Shown here: positions 36,641-48,233 of the stretch, one piece after another
How positions within the stretch are numbered: the stretch's first letter is position 1
Layout: every line of letters begins with the position of its first letter
NCBI GenBank assembly: GCA_946699065.1
Contig: CAMPDV010001282.1
Location: 42,873 to 106,872 of the forward strand
Length of the DNA stretch: 64,000 nucleotides
Reading direction: 5' to 3'
Origin: Loxodes magnus
Taxonomy: Eukaryota > Ciliophora > Karyorelictea > Loxodida > Loxodidae
The notes under the pieces: generated by a model
What the model was told of the DNA's origin: nothing
Databases searched by the model: none
What the model saw: the letters and a program-made list of their open reading frames with translations, nothing else
Program-made: the position numbers and the translations under genes

Positions 36641-37240
36641 TAAGTTAGAAAGAGAGAGATCATATCTATTTAGTATTTAATGCTTTATTTAATTATTTTC
36701 ATCTCAAATTAATTCTCTTTAAGTTAAACTGGAAATTGTAAAGCTGAAAAGGAATACTTACCTTTAAATTTAGCAAATCTATCAAGCCTATCTTTTTTAT
36801 AGCATACAAATTAGTAGTTTAATAAGAATTACCAGATTTTGATTATCTTAATTTTAGCAAGAGCTTATTTACGATTTAAACATTTAAAATTAGATCTTTC
36901 CTTTCCTTTCCTTTTATTTTAAATTTTAATTCTTAATCTTTAAAAAAATTAAAGTTGCTTGAAACAATTAATTAAACATCTAAATCTAAGATCAAGCAAT
37001 TTTACTTATAAATAACTTTTTTAGCTAAATTTCTATTAATATTTGAAGAGAAACTTTCAGTTTCAATCTATTTACATTTCCGAGAAAAGTGCTTCAATAT
37101 TCAGTTAAACATTTTAAAAAATTAACTTAGAAATAAATTTTATCTTTAAGCCTTATAAAAGAATTACTCAACTTTGTTTCAATTTGATTCTATTTAAATA
37201 TTTCTTTCTTCATAAATTTTTCTATCAAAATGATATAATT
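36640..37240 (-). CDS. coding-like stretch with a short intron, downstream of gene A
   Basis: The minus strand reads as basic protein (NYQFVCYKKDRLDRFAKFK) up to a likely 18-nt intron (GTAAGT ... TTCAG) at about 36750-36767. In-frame continuation follows (ALQFPVQLKENQFEMKII). Word similarity to the minus-strand stretch at 43.0-44.1 kb (both have a C-x-Q-L-Q-x-F-Q run) suggests the two are related. Start and stop unresolved; no family recognised. Confidence 0.35.
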
Positions 37241-38511
37241 AAGAAAAATAACTATGTAGCTATTAAAAATATTTAAACCATATTTAGAAATATTTTATTC
37301 CTTCTTTTCACTTTATTTAAGGGTTTTTACCAGAAATAAATATAAACTTTATTATCATTCAAATAATATATTTAAAAAAATATATAAGTAAAGATGATAT
37401 TCCAAACTTTATAATTTAATCCTAAAAAATAATTAAAAGATAAAACTTAAGATTAAAGTTTAGTAGAGATTTAGTAATATTTAAATACATTTAGTTTAAG
37501 TTAGATCTTAGAACCTTTTAAAACTATTTTTTAATTATTTATTCCAATTAAATATGTTTGAACCAAATAATTGCCAAAATTTAAAATTAATTTCCTCTTT
37601 CTCCAAATTTGTTTATTTTTCAGCCTAAAAATTATTGACTGTCTTTTTACAAAGAAAGATATATATAAATAAAAGCAACTAGCCCATATAAATTATAAGA
37701 ACTAATAGATCTCCTTTAAAAGGGAAAATAAATATAAAATTAAGCTACTATCAACTAAAACATTTTATTTTTCAAAGGAATCTAAATTATAATAGGAATA
37801 TTTTATATTTAAATAATTTATTAACTATGAAATAATAATTTTTTAATTTTAAGAAGCTAATAACTTTATACAGTTAATAAATATAAAATTATTAATAATA
37901 GAGTAACTATTCAGATTTTTCTTTAATTAAACTTAATAAAAGTTTTTAAAATTTTAATATATGCAAATCTTTATAGTTATATTTAATTATTAATAGGGAT
38001 ACTAAAAAATAAAAAATAATAGCTACAATGGAATTGAATAGAGAAAATGAACATGTAAGTTTCTTTTTAATAATAAATTTAATCAACCTGAAATATTTTA
38101 TAAGAAAAATTATTAGTGTTGAAATAAAAGAATAATCTAAACTTATAAGCAATTTAAATCGATAAAATTATATAATATACTCAATAATACTTTAGAACAT
38201 TTTATTATTATCATTATGCTAAAGATATTCTTTATGTCTTTTGATTGCTATTTTCCTTAAATAGATAAATAAATTATATAGAAAGTGTATTTATTCTAGT
38301 TTTATAATAAATTATAAAAAAGAATATTCATTTTATAAATATTAATGCTAGATTATGAACTAATTAAGAAGAAATTTTTATAAATAGCTTTTAATTAAAA
38401 TAATAAACTAGAAATTTCAGCTTAAAGCTTTACTACTTTAACTAAATTTAAGAAGCCAGGAATTAATAAAACAGATTAAGTAAATCCTAAAATATATTAA
38501 AATGTTCATAA
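37241..38511. other. intergenic, AT-rich
   Basis: No recognisable feature apart from AT-rich sequence between the 3' end of gene A and the preceding coding-like stretch. Confidence 0.4.
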
Positions 38512-41470
38512 TCACTCACTGGATACTTTTACCAAAGTATTATAAACTTCAGCACCGAATTCCTTTATTTCTTGTTATATCTCCGGTAGAAAATTCTCAT
38601 TTTCAATAAATCTCAACATTTTAGCACCTGTAACAAGCTGATATGAAATACCATCATAATTTCTCTATAAATGAATTAGCTTACACTATATTTTTTCAAA
38701 TAATTTCATTTTTTAATGTCGTTTCTTATCATCTAAAATTCATTTTAATCTCTTCCTGTTGCTAAAAAGAGAAAGATAATTTAGATCTAAATTATACTAC
38801 CGAAAATTAGTAAGTTATCCACATTTGCTTCTGTTGTTAATTCAATTTTACACTTTTGAGAATTAGCGCAAAACTTGGCAATAAATGTTTTAGTAAAAAT
38901 AAAGAAAATAATCAACATTATTGACTAAAGTCTATTTTAAAAACTTACCTTCTTTCAGCATTAGAGCTGTTATTGAAGTTTTAGATCCTAATTTTCTCAT
39001 ACTAAGTTAAATTTTCAAAATCTTTGCTGTCCTTTATGTTTATAAAACTTTTGGCTAGCCAACTGTGCAAAGAAACTGGCAATTAATGTAGATTATTCTT
39101 CAGATTTGATATTCATTATTAAAATATTTAATTAAAATATTCCAACTGAAGAGAAAACTTTTGTGATTTAGTATTATCGTCACTTTTGCTTTCTTTACCA
39201 ATTAAATCCTAAAAATTTACTTTTTCTTCGTAAATTAAATTTTAAAATGTCTGCTTGGAAAGAATTCTCAACCATTTGACTAATATTTTTTGGTTTTATT
39301 TTCAGTCTTCTTTTTAATGAAACATCTCACATTATTAGTTAACTTGCTCTTCTTGAATTTATTAGAGAAGTTATTAATCTTCAATTCCAAAATTAGATTA
39401 TTATTTAAAGATTAATTTAGAATTGCCTTTTTAAGTTTAGAAGTCTTAATTCTCTTCTGATTTCTAACTTTCAGCTTCTTAAATATAAGGATTATTTGCT
39501 AAATCATAAAAGTAACTGCTGGTCATTCTAAACTGCTAAAGGTTAAAATTATTTTAGTTGAATCGCCATTAATGAATCTTTGAGTGTTTTTATGGAGAGT
39601 AGGTGTTTTAAGATTGTAAGATTTTTTCTTTTTCTATTTAGTTTTCTTAATGAAGCTTATTTTTTAATTTATTCAAGTTATTAATTTTTTTCTTTTTTTC
39701 CTATTATTGAAGTTTAATTTTTTTTAACTTGGATTTTTAAGTATCAACGCTTTCTTCTTAAATATCGGTGAGTTTTTCTTTATTATATTTCGTATTGTAG
39801 AAATCGCACAATTCTTTAAAATTTTAAGGAATTTTTGATTAGATAGAGTTTAAATCTTTAGATTCATATTGTTAATTATTTTCTTCTAAGCTGGAAATTT
39901 CTATTTAGAAATTTGCTTTTTAATTATTTTTACTAAAGCTTTGTTCTTTACCTAGTGAAAGAAGAAATTGATCAATTGACTATTATTAATTTTAATCTTT
40001 TACTTAATTATTTTTTTCTTAACTTTAGATTTATTTCTTTTCATTTCTCTCTTCTTCAATTAATAGCTTTTCATTTTCTTTAGTTTAAAAGTCTTAGTTA
40101 TGTTAATTAACTCCTGTATGATAAGTAGATTTTCTGGGATTTTTTCTTATAATTGATGTTGAACTTTAAGAATTTTTATTTATTGTCCTTATTGGCGATA
40201 TTGATTTATGTTTTTCAGATTATTATTAAGTAAGCGGAAGTTAGAAAGTTTGGTTCTTTTGAATAACTTATGGGCTTAATTAAAACTTGTAATGGGGATT
40301 AAGATTTTATTTAATATTAGTCTATTAAAGCTTGTTTTGAGAAACGATATTACAACTTCCTTTTTTACTGGCAATTTGATTAGGATTGAGGTTTTTATAT
40401 GATTTCATAGGATTATTTATCGATCTTATTTGTTGTTCAAACTCGGATTCGGAATTATATAAATCTTAATTTTGAGCAGTTTATTATTGAATCTCACTAT
40501 TTAAAGTCTTCTCTGTACTTTCAGTTATTTCAATATAGAAGGAAACAGGTTATGTTAAAATTTTTTAAGTCTGGAAATTTATTTCCTTTTTTTAAGAGTG
40601 AAAATCGCTCAACTTTTTCAAATCCTTCTAATTTATTATTTTTTGAGATTTTGCACGCTTTCTTTCGAAAGATTCCTCTACTTCACATCAATTTTTATTA
40701 ATATCTCGAAGTTTAACCTTTTTAGGTATGTGTGCAGTATTGGATATTCTTTATAAGGACTATGCAACTTAGGCACTTAAAGGAGATTTAGATTCTTGAT
40801 TTTCATAAATCATATCTAATTCACTATTAGTGGAAATTAATGGGATTTGCAAGCAGGAAATGTTTTATTGCAAATTTTATTAATTATTATTTATGTTTTA
40901 ATTTTGAGTTAATAACTTTGGTGTTGAAAGGGTATGTATGCTCTTTAGCTTATTTGAGATGTTTGGTAAAGTATTATTTATAAATTAGTTTTAGGATGTT
41001 ATTTTTTCAGAACTAGAGTTGATTTTAAGTTTAGACTTATTTTTTATATTAGACAGAATGTTTCCTGCTGAGACATTAAGCTAATGTGAGTAAAAATCTT
41101 TCCAGACTCCTTGAATTAAATTTTAATTATTTGAAGGAAATTTTTAAGTTTAGGTGCTAGAATTTTATTTTAATTAATTGTTAAATGGGCTACTTAAGCT
41201 GCTATCGTAACTTTGATTTAAATTATTTTTATTTTGAAGCTTATTCCTCTACTGAAAATGATCCTTTAGAGATTTAGTGGAAGCTTAATTAATGCTTTTG
41301 ATGACTAAAGTAGAGCTAATATTTTGCAATAATTCATTTTAGTCATCTGGCAGCTTATGAAGCCTCATTTATTATCCCGTAGTGTTTCTTTTTCGTATAG
41401 CTCTCTACTACTGAAGCATATTCTATAATTCCTTTGCATCAATTTTCAATTTCTTGTCGCTCTATTTCAT
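38512..41470 (-). CDS. gene A: Gln/Asn/Ser-rich protein with conserved C-terminal domain, unknown function
   Basis: Three exons on the minus strand (41470-38949, 38931-38685, 38664-38512) give 973 residues with no frame conflict. The start is MKQSDKKLKIDAKELQNML. Most of the first 780 residues are low-complexity Gln/Asn/Ser/Lys, probably disordered. The last 190 form a conserved region: SWLAKSFINIKDSKDFENL, CKIELTTEANVDNLLIFGS, LATGRDQNEF, NYDGISYQLVTGAKM. The stop is TGA at 38512-38514. It is a paralog of gene B (48.2-51.2 kb), with both introns at identical positions and matching N-terminal words (KLPDDQNELLQ against KLPESQNELLQ). I do not recognise the family. The neighbours do not suggest a role. 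Confidence 0.7.
38665..38684 (-). other. 20-nt intron 2 of gene A
   Basis: GTAAGCTAATTCATTTATAG, phase 0. Removal joins KKYS to RNYDGIS. Gene B has a 20-nt intron at the same place also starting GTAAGCTA. Confidence 0.8.
38932..38948 (-). other. 17-nt intron 1 of gene A
   Basis: GTAAGTTTTTAAAATAG, phase 2. Removal restores the conserved reading shared with gene B. The paralog has a 17-nt intron (GTAAGTAATTTATTCAG) in the same position and phase. Confidence 0.8.
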
Positions 41471-43000
41471 CTTAATAATTTTATTAATTATATTTAAACC
41501 AAGTATTAAATATTTTACATTCATCTATATTATGATGTAATTTTTAGTTATTTAAGCTAACTAAAGTGTAGCTATCAAAGAAATTTATTACTCAATTATT
41601 TATTTTTCCTCATGCTTCTTTATTATTTCTACCCAACTATTTCTTAACTCCATGGACAATATTTTTATCTATCTATTCCTCTATAAAGTATTCTAATGTA
41701 TAAAGAACAGGAACTAAAAGACATAGTTAAAGTAGTTTATCCCATATACTAGGCTAGCAAAGACTAATAACTAAATATAAATCTCAATTAATTTAATATT
41801 TTAGTACTAGATTCAATTATTTAAGTCTGCTTTAATAGTTCTATATCTATATTAAAACTTTTCATCTCTAGTTTAATATACAAATTTTAATAATTAAAAC
41901 AAAAGAAATCAAATTGATGAATATAAAGAAATTATCAAATTACTAAATTACTAAATAGATAACGAAAGACACCAAGAATGTCTCATAAGTTATACATTAA
42001 GTTAGTACAGATTAGAAGAAAAATAAAGTAGTTGTCTATTAAAAATTTAAATTAGCTATATAACCTAAAAAAGTCTAAAATTACATATATCTTTTCTGTT
42101 CATTTAGATGTGTTCCCTGAAAGATGGTATTCAATCAATTTTTTTAACTAAAATATTTAAAACTATTAATATAAAGCACACATTAATGCCTTATTAGCCT
42201 AGGAGCTTTAGCATAATAATTATACTAAAGTGTTTGTGATTTATATAGGTTATTCTTTTAAGCAAATACTAAAAATAGAGTTTATAATACTAAATTATAT
42301 CTATTTTTATTTTATTAGAAATACTTAAAGGTATTATTATTAAGGAACAATATCTACTATATACTCATTATGTAGATACATTAACTGAAAATACAATTAC
42401 TATTCTAATTATTTTTATATAGATAATTAGCTAGTTTTTATAGAAATTTGAACTAAGTTATTAAATCTTTTTTAATTAGTTTATCTAGTGTTTTTATAAA
42501 AGACTTAGTATTTAATCTTAATCTAAGGATATTAATAATATTACTAAAATGTATTTCTTTATATTTAGTATTTGTTGAATAAATGGGATTAATAGTTATT
42601 TTCAGTAGATAATTGAAGAAACTAATTTAGAATATTAAAATTTAAGATTCTTCAAGTTTGGATAATTTACATTTGAAGTTATTTTTGCTAATTTTCCAAG
42701 CAAAGTATATCAAAACTAATCTTTATGTCTCCCAGTTAATGAGAGTTTAAAGATAAAAAAATAGTAAAAATCCTAAATTTTAGCATAAACATGCTATCTT
42801 CATTAAGGTTTTTTAATATAAATAAAAGATAGAGCATCATAGTAAAATGATAAAGCATTGAATAAATTAGATTATACTATAGATATTAATAATAGCAGTT
42901 TTTTTTAACTAAATTACTTTATTATATAACTAAATGCTTATATTTACCAGATTATTATTAAAACTTGCTCTTATTATAATCTTTCTTCATATTATCATTA
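41471..43000. other. intergenic, AT-rich
   Basis: Upstream of gene A. No recognisable coding frame, repeat or RNA. Confidence 0.4.
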
Positions 43001-44110
43001 ATTAATGCTTATTAATTTTGACTATAAAAGCTAAGATTTAATAATAGAATATAATTATACATTTTATAATTAAAATTGTTAGCCCACTTAATAATATCTA
43101 GATGGATAGTATAAATAAAAAACTATTCAATTAAAAAGAATTAGCGATGATAATAAAACTTATTACATTAAATATCAATGTCTTCTCTTTAGAAGCTTAA
43201 CTATTTTCTTTTAGAATTAAAAATTAAAAAGGAAGGATTTTTATTATTGACTACTAAAGACTGAGAAATTGGTTTATTATTAATTTTTATAAAATTATCT
43301 GAACATTTTTACTGATTTATAATTAGTTTAATCTTATTAGTTGATTAAGTTTCATTTGAGCATAAAAGAAAGAAATCGATGTTGAGCTACTTAATCAATT
43401 TTTAATTCTTAGAATAAAATTAATTTTTAGTTGCCTTCAAATTTCTTGTAATGGATATGAAGTTAAACTATTTTTATTCTTATTAGATTATTTTTGAAGT
43501 TTTCCTATTTTATTTTCTAGTGTCACTTACTATTTTTTAATTTTTTACTTTTGCTACTTCAGCTTCAAATATCGCTTTTGCTACTTCAGTTTCAAATATC
43601 GCTATTTTTATTCAAAAATATGTTCTATTCGATTTTCATATTCAAGAAATTTAGATGGAGCTAATTTTAGAAGATTTTAAGCTGATTATTTTTTAAAATC
43701 AGCTTATTAAATTTTCTATTTGCTAATATCTCTAATTTAAGAAGAGTATTTAAGAATAAAAGTTATTTATTCTAAGTTAAATTGCTAGTTTGCTTCCTAA
43801 TTTTTTAAGATTTTAAGCATAAACAATTCTTTAATTTTTTCCTTTAGTTGCTTACTCTTAATTTTCATTATATAATTTCTTTTCTTAAAACTTTTAAAAA
43901 AGTTAAAGTTATAAGCAATCTAATTTTTTACATTTGCAAGGCTAAAATTCTTAATTCTTCTACTTTTTAAGCAAGTATATAAATATTTATTAATAAGGAA
44001 TCAAAGTGTAAACCTTATAGAACATTCTTCGTATAAACAATAAAAACTCTTCGATTGCATTTTCCTACTTATTTAAAGCTTAGTCTTAAACTAACTAATG
44101 TAAACATTTT
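43000..44110 (-). CDS. coding-like stretch with 9-residue repeat, unidentified
   Basis: The minus strand gives protein-like sequence in one main frame: KIAIFETEVAKAIFEAEVAK encoded by a duplicated 27-base unit at 43549-43602, then NQKLIKQLNIDFFLLCSNE and KPISQSLVVNNKNPSFLIF. A repeat length divisible by three supports coding. The upstream part (PCKCKKLDCLQLQLFQKFQE) resembles the stretch at 36.6-37.2 kb. Boundaries and introns are unresolved and no family is recognised. Confidence 0.35.
43549..43602 (-). repeat. 27-bp tandem duplication
   Basis: Two adjacent 27-base units differing at one base. On the minus strand they encode the nine-residue unit AIFE(T/A)EVAK twice. Confidence 0.85.
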
Positions 44111-44404
44111 CTTAAATAATAATTAGCTTTTAAATTAATGTATAAATCTAATGAAGGTTGAACATCTATCATCCTGCTCCTTATTGATAAAATAATAATA
44201 ATTTAGTAAATTTTTATGATGTGAAATCATTAACTCTATATATTATGTTGATGATATGATGCTTTGATATTTTGCACTAAGTTTTTACCATATAGAGAAT
44301 GGCTTAATTTAGTGATATTTTTATAAATCTAAGTGTAGAATATAATAGTTGAGAGTTTATCTATTTTTAGCTTATTATAAAAGAGGAATAATTTTACTTA
44401 GAAA

Positions 44405-45830
44405 ATGGATAACAGAATGCGTATTTATCAGGGAATTTTACTAGAAACTTCTTATTTTATAAAACTCTTAAATGAATAAAAAAATAAGCCAGAGAATGAA
44501 TAAAGAGGCGACATTAATACGTCTGAATATAAAGAACAGGATAAAAATTGGTTAACTAGAATAGCCATTAAATATAATAAAAGGTGTTAAGTTTGTTGGA
44601 AGCCACTTTAGGATTTTAGATACATAATAGTGCAAACATTAGAAATACATAAAGATATTTCTTTTGAGGATTTAAATTGCTTTTTAAAAAAACTGTAATG
44701 GTATCATGTTAAAATCCTATAATGCCATAATATATCTGAAGAGTTATTTTAAGAAGTCCAAAAAGTTGTTAATGAAAGTTAAGAATAAAAAATTATTCTT
44801 AACTATCAAAGCTAATTCCAAGAATAGTGATTAACCAAAATTCTTGAAACTAAGCCAAGCAAGTATAAAAGAGTGTTTCTACAAGCTTTCAAATTCTTCA
44901 CTGGAAGAGAAATCGCAGGTACCTTACAAAAGGTTTGTAGAGAATGATATTAAATTGGATGAAATTCAGAAATGTGGCAATAAGCATGCTTCAATTCTTT
45001 TCCAGTAGAAGTTTTAAACTAAAGATATAAGGAAATGAAATAAAATTTAAATTTGGAATAGAAATGAAAATTTTTGTATATAAACTTGTATAAAAATTTA
45101 TGCTCCGAATGCTAGAAATTTAGTAATGACTTGTAATAAGATTATATCACTTCTAGAAAGGTATGCTAAGATTGCTTATATGGTCCACTTAGAACTTATG
45201 AAGAAGCAACTACTGGATTAACTAAATAGCGAAGAGTTCCTGATGAAAATGAAAGGCCACATAAATTTAGAATAATAAATAGCTCAGAGATTCAAAGAAT
45301 ATATGGAGTTTCTTATAAATGAGTCATGAGTAATCAAGACAAACTGAAAAGAACAAAAGGTATATAAAAATAAGAAGTTACATATATTTATTTAGTTGAG
45401 CAAACTCTAGATTTCTATCGAAAATAGAGATAAGAAGAAATTAAAATGGCCTTTGAGGACTTAAATATAACGGAAGAATAAAAAGAAGAAATCTCAGGCC
45501 TTAATACTTAAAATATGTATTAGTATGTAAAATCCTAGTTTGGATAAGATATTTTAAGAACTATTACTTGTGAGAGTTACTAGTGATTTCATATCTCCCA
45601 AGTTTACACTATGATTTTAAAGCCAGAATTTTTAGAACATCCATAGCCTGAAGTTATGAGATAAATATGAAAGTTCATATACGAAGGAAAGCCATCTCTT
45701 CTATAACTTAAGAAAAAATTTGGAACAATTAAGAGAAAAGCTCAAACTGAAGCAAAAAGTGAAGCAAAAATTTAGAAAAACAATTAAATTTCTTAATATG
45801 AGAATATCTAAAATTTGCTTTACTAGATAC
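44405..45830 (+). CDS. F-box-like protein with zinc-ribbon-like Cys pairs
   Basis: Plus-strand frame from ATG 44405 (MDNRMRIYQGILLETSYF). Near residues 165-200, VFLQAFKFFTGREIAGTLQ and KVCREWYQIGWNSEMW match the F-box pattern, a short helical motif that links substrates to SCF ubiquitin ligases. The conserved Trp of CREW is a TGA codon at 44945-44947. Cys pairs flank it: KRCQVCWKPL earlier, and CSECQKF ... KVCQDCLYGP later, which could bind zinc. The C-terminal third is Lys/Gln-rich. No in-frame TGA follows within several hundred bases, so a short intron or undetected end lies near 45800. F-box assignment is by motif only. Confidence 0.6.
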
Positions 45831-46568
45831 TCTCTAATTTTATCTTTTAATTGTTAGTCTAAATTTTAATAAAATATAAAGACAAAATAAATTTAACATT
45901 GCTTAATAAATTGGTTGAATATGTTTTTTATTATAATTTAATAATAAAGTTTCTTCGCTGCTAAAATTACCAAGCATTTGCAAAAATAAAAAGTTTAATT
46001 AAAACTTACCTATTTTTTCTTTAGTAAATTAATGTAAAAATTTATTTTTTAATTTTTGTTTATCTCTGTTACATTAGTGCTTTCATAGGGTAGATAATTT
46101 ATTTTTAAGTATTTAAAGGTAATCTGATATAAATAACTAAAAATTATATAAAAGTATTTCTTAATTTTTTTCGTGATGTGAATCAAATGCTAGAAAAATA
46201 AAAAATTTAACTTTTATAATTTTATTTATTTATCCCATTAAAATTATAAAAAATTAAGCATTTATCTATAGAAAGTATCAATAGAAGCTTTTAATAGTTT
46301 TATATTTAGGCTAATATATGGAATATATAGTGAATAGCTTTTAATACTAGTTTAAAAATGAATTACTATCAATTTAATTAACTTAAGAGTTCTAGGATTA
46401 TAATTTATTAGTTTAGAAATATAAAGCATCTTTGATTATATTGCTATGCTTTAAATATATTTAACATTATGATGTAATCATTTACATCATTTTTGTATTA
46501 TGGTGCCCTTCTTTTTTTAATTATTTTAAGCATCTTTTTTATTTTTTTAATAAATTCAATATGAAAAA
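45831..46568. other. intergenic, AT-rich
   Basis: May hold the last bases of the F-box-like gene. Otherwise only the TTTTT terminator of the tRNA gene at its end. Confidence 0.4.
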
Positions 46569-46640
46569 TTGCCTCACCGAGAATCGAACTCGGATTGCTG
46601 GATTTAAAGTCCAAAGTGCTAACCGTTACACCATGAGGCA
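46569..46640 (-). tRNA. tRNA-Gln with anticodon UUA (reads UAA)
   Basis: 72 bases fold into a complete cloverleaf. The acceptor stem TGCCTCA/TGAGGCA is fully paired with discriminator A. The D arm is GTGTAACGGTTAGCAC. The anticodon stem TTGGA/TCCAG holds loop CTTTAAA, giving anticodon TTA. The T arm is CCGAG-TTCGATT-CTCGG. The body closely follows the eukaryotic tRNA-Gln pattern (GGTGTAA.GGTTAGCAC, CCGAGTTC), so it charges Gln by inference. It is the decoder needed for TAA = Gln in the surrounding genes; U34 may also allow some TAG reading by wobble. A pol III terminator (TTTTT, 46564-46568 on this strand) follows directly. The plus-strand ORF across it is a shadow. Confidence 0.93.
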
Positions 46641-48233
46641 TCTTCATTTATACTGGTTTCAAAGAAACTTAAATCGATTTAATTATTATTCAAAAATGAT
46701 ATCAATATATGCAATTATACAATATTCCTATATAAATCACTACTAAGATAATTTCCTAATAATTTATATCTTCGACCATTGATACTCAACTAATCTAAGA
46801 AATTAAATTCGCTGTCTATTTATTTACTTAAGAACTTAGATTTTGGTTTCTCCATTGACTTAATTAAATTTTTAAATTTCAGACTAATGACTAGATTTAT
46901 TAATGCCACTTGTATATAAAAAATAATTTTTTTTAATAAGTAAGATAGATTTTATAGTTTAACAAACCACACTAAAACTTTAAGCATATTATTTTAATTT
47001 AATAATTTAGGATTATTTAGTTAATTAAGGAGCTAATGTTAATTCTCTATATCCTAAGTTTATATTAAGAGCCTTAATTTATTTTTTATTAACCTAGCAT
47101 TTTGTAATAAATGTATTAAGAATCTAATTTATTTTCATATTATCATTACTATAAACAAATATACAAAATTAATTAAAGCTACGATATCTCTTGTTTAATC
47201 GCTTTATGCTTATTTAGATTATTAATTATTATGAAGTTTCAATTACTATTAAATTGGTCTTAATAATGTTAGATTATAATTACATGAATAAACTAAAAAT
47301 TATTATATCTTAGCTTTAGTAATTATTAACTCTAATATCTATAAGAGTTTTATATTACTAGTCTCTTAACTTAGTTAAAGTGTTAATTTAACTCTTTTTT
47401 GTTTATTAGTCTCGATATCATTAATTGATATTATGATTAATAGTTATCTATGATTAAATAGCCTTAAAAGCTTTTAGTATTATACTAAATTATTTAAAGA
47501 ATCTTTTGCATTTTGTAGTTAGCAGCGATTTTATTAGTTTATCTTTAAAAATATTATCTATCTGATATAATTTATATAACTACTTTATTAGCTTTAGAAG
47601 CTATAGATCCATTAACAAGTAATCTTCTAGTTTATTCTTAACTATAAAACTATTTAAAATTATTTATTTTTAGTGCTAGCTTTTTTTGTGAGAAAGGAGA
47701 AATTAAAATAATTGTTTGGATTAAATAAAATTTAAACTGGTAAATTTGTATTTATAATACTAATAACTAAGTCTTTATATATAATCAACTCTCAATTAAT
47801 ATATTTTATATTTTTGCTATTTATCAATAACTAAGTTTATTATAAATTAGTACTTAGTTTATACAAATAGCTTACATCAATTAAACATTAAACTCAACTA
47901 ATAAAAATACTTTTTTATATAAATTCTAGATTGAATCATAAGTAGATAGCAAGGCATAATCATATACTTCACATATTTCTTTATACAATTATAGATTTTA
48001 TATCGTCAGTAATTTAATGAAGCGATGGTTTGGTTTAATAGCTCAAAATTAAATTAGTTTTAGTTAATGTTAAGAGTATTAGTAATCTATTTAATTTTAT
48101 ACTCTTTTGCATGAGTAGCTTCAATTTAATCATCAATAAGAGGGATTTTTATCAATAAACTATGTGAGTTATTTAAGGGAGAAGTTCGAAGAAAAATAGA
48201 ATAATATACTAAAATCCAAAAGTTCATTTCTAC
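46641..48233. other. intergenic, AT-rich
   Basis: Between the tRNA gene and gene B. No coding frame, repeat or RNA structure recognised. Confidence 0.4.

Noticed and set aside
43549-43602. Start of a CRISPR-like or satellite array
   Set aside because: Only two units, adjacent without spacers; it is a simple coding duplication in a eukaryotic genome.
46561-46746. 61-aa ORF overlapping the tRNA gene
   Set aside because: The sequence is explained by the tRNA-Gln cloverleaf on the other strand; the peptide is an artefact.
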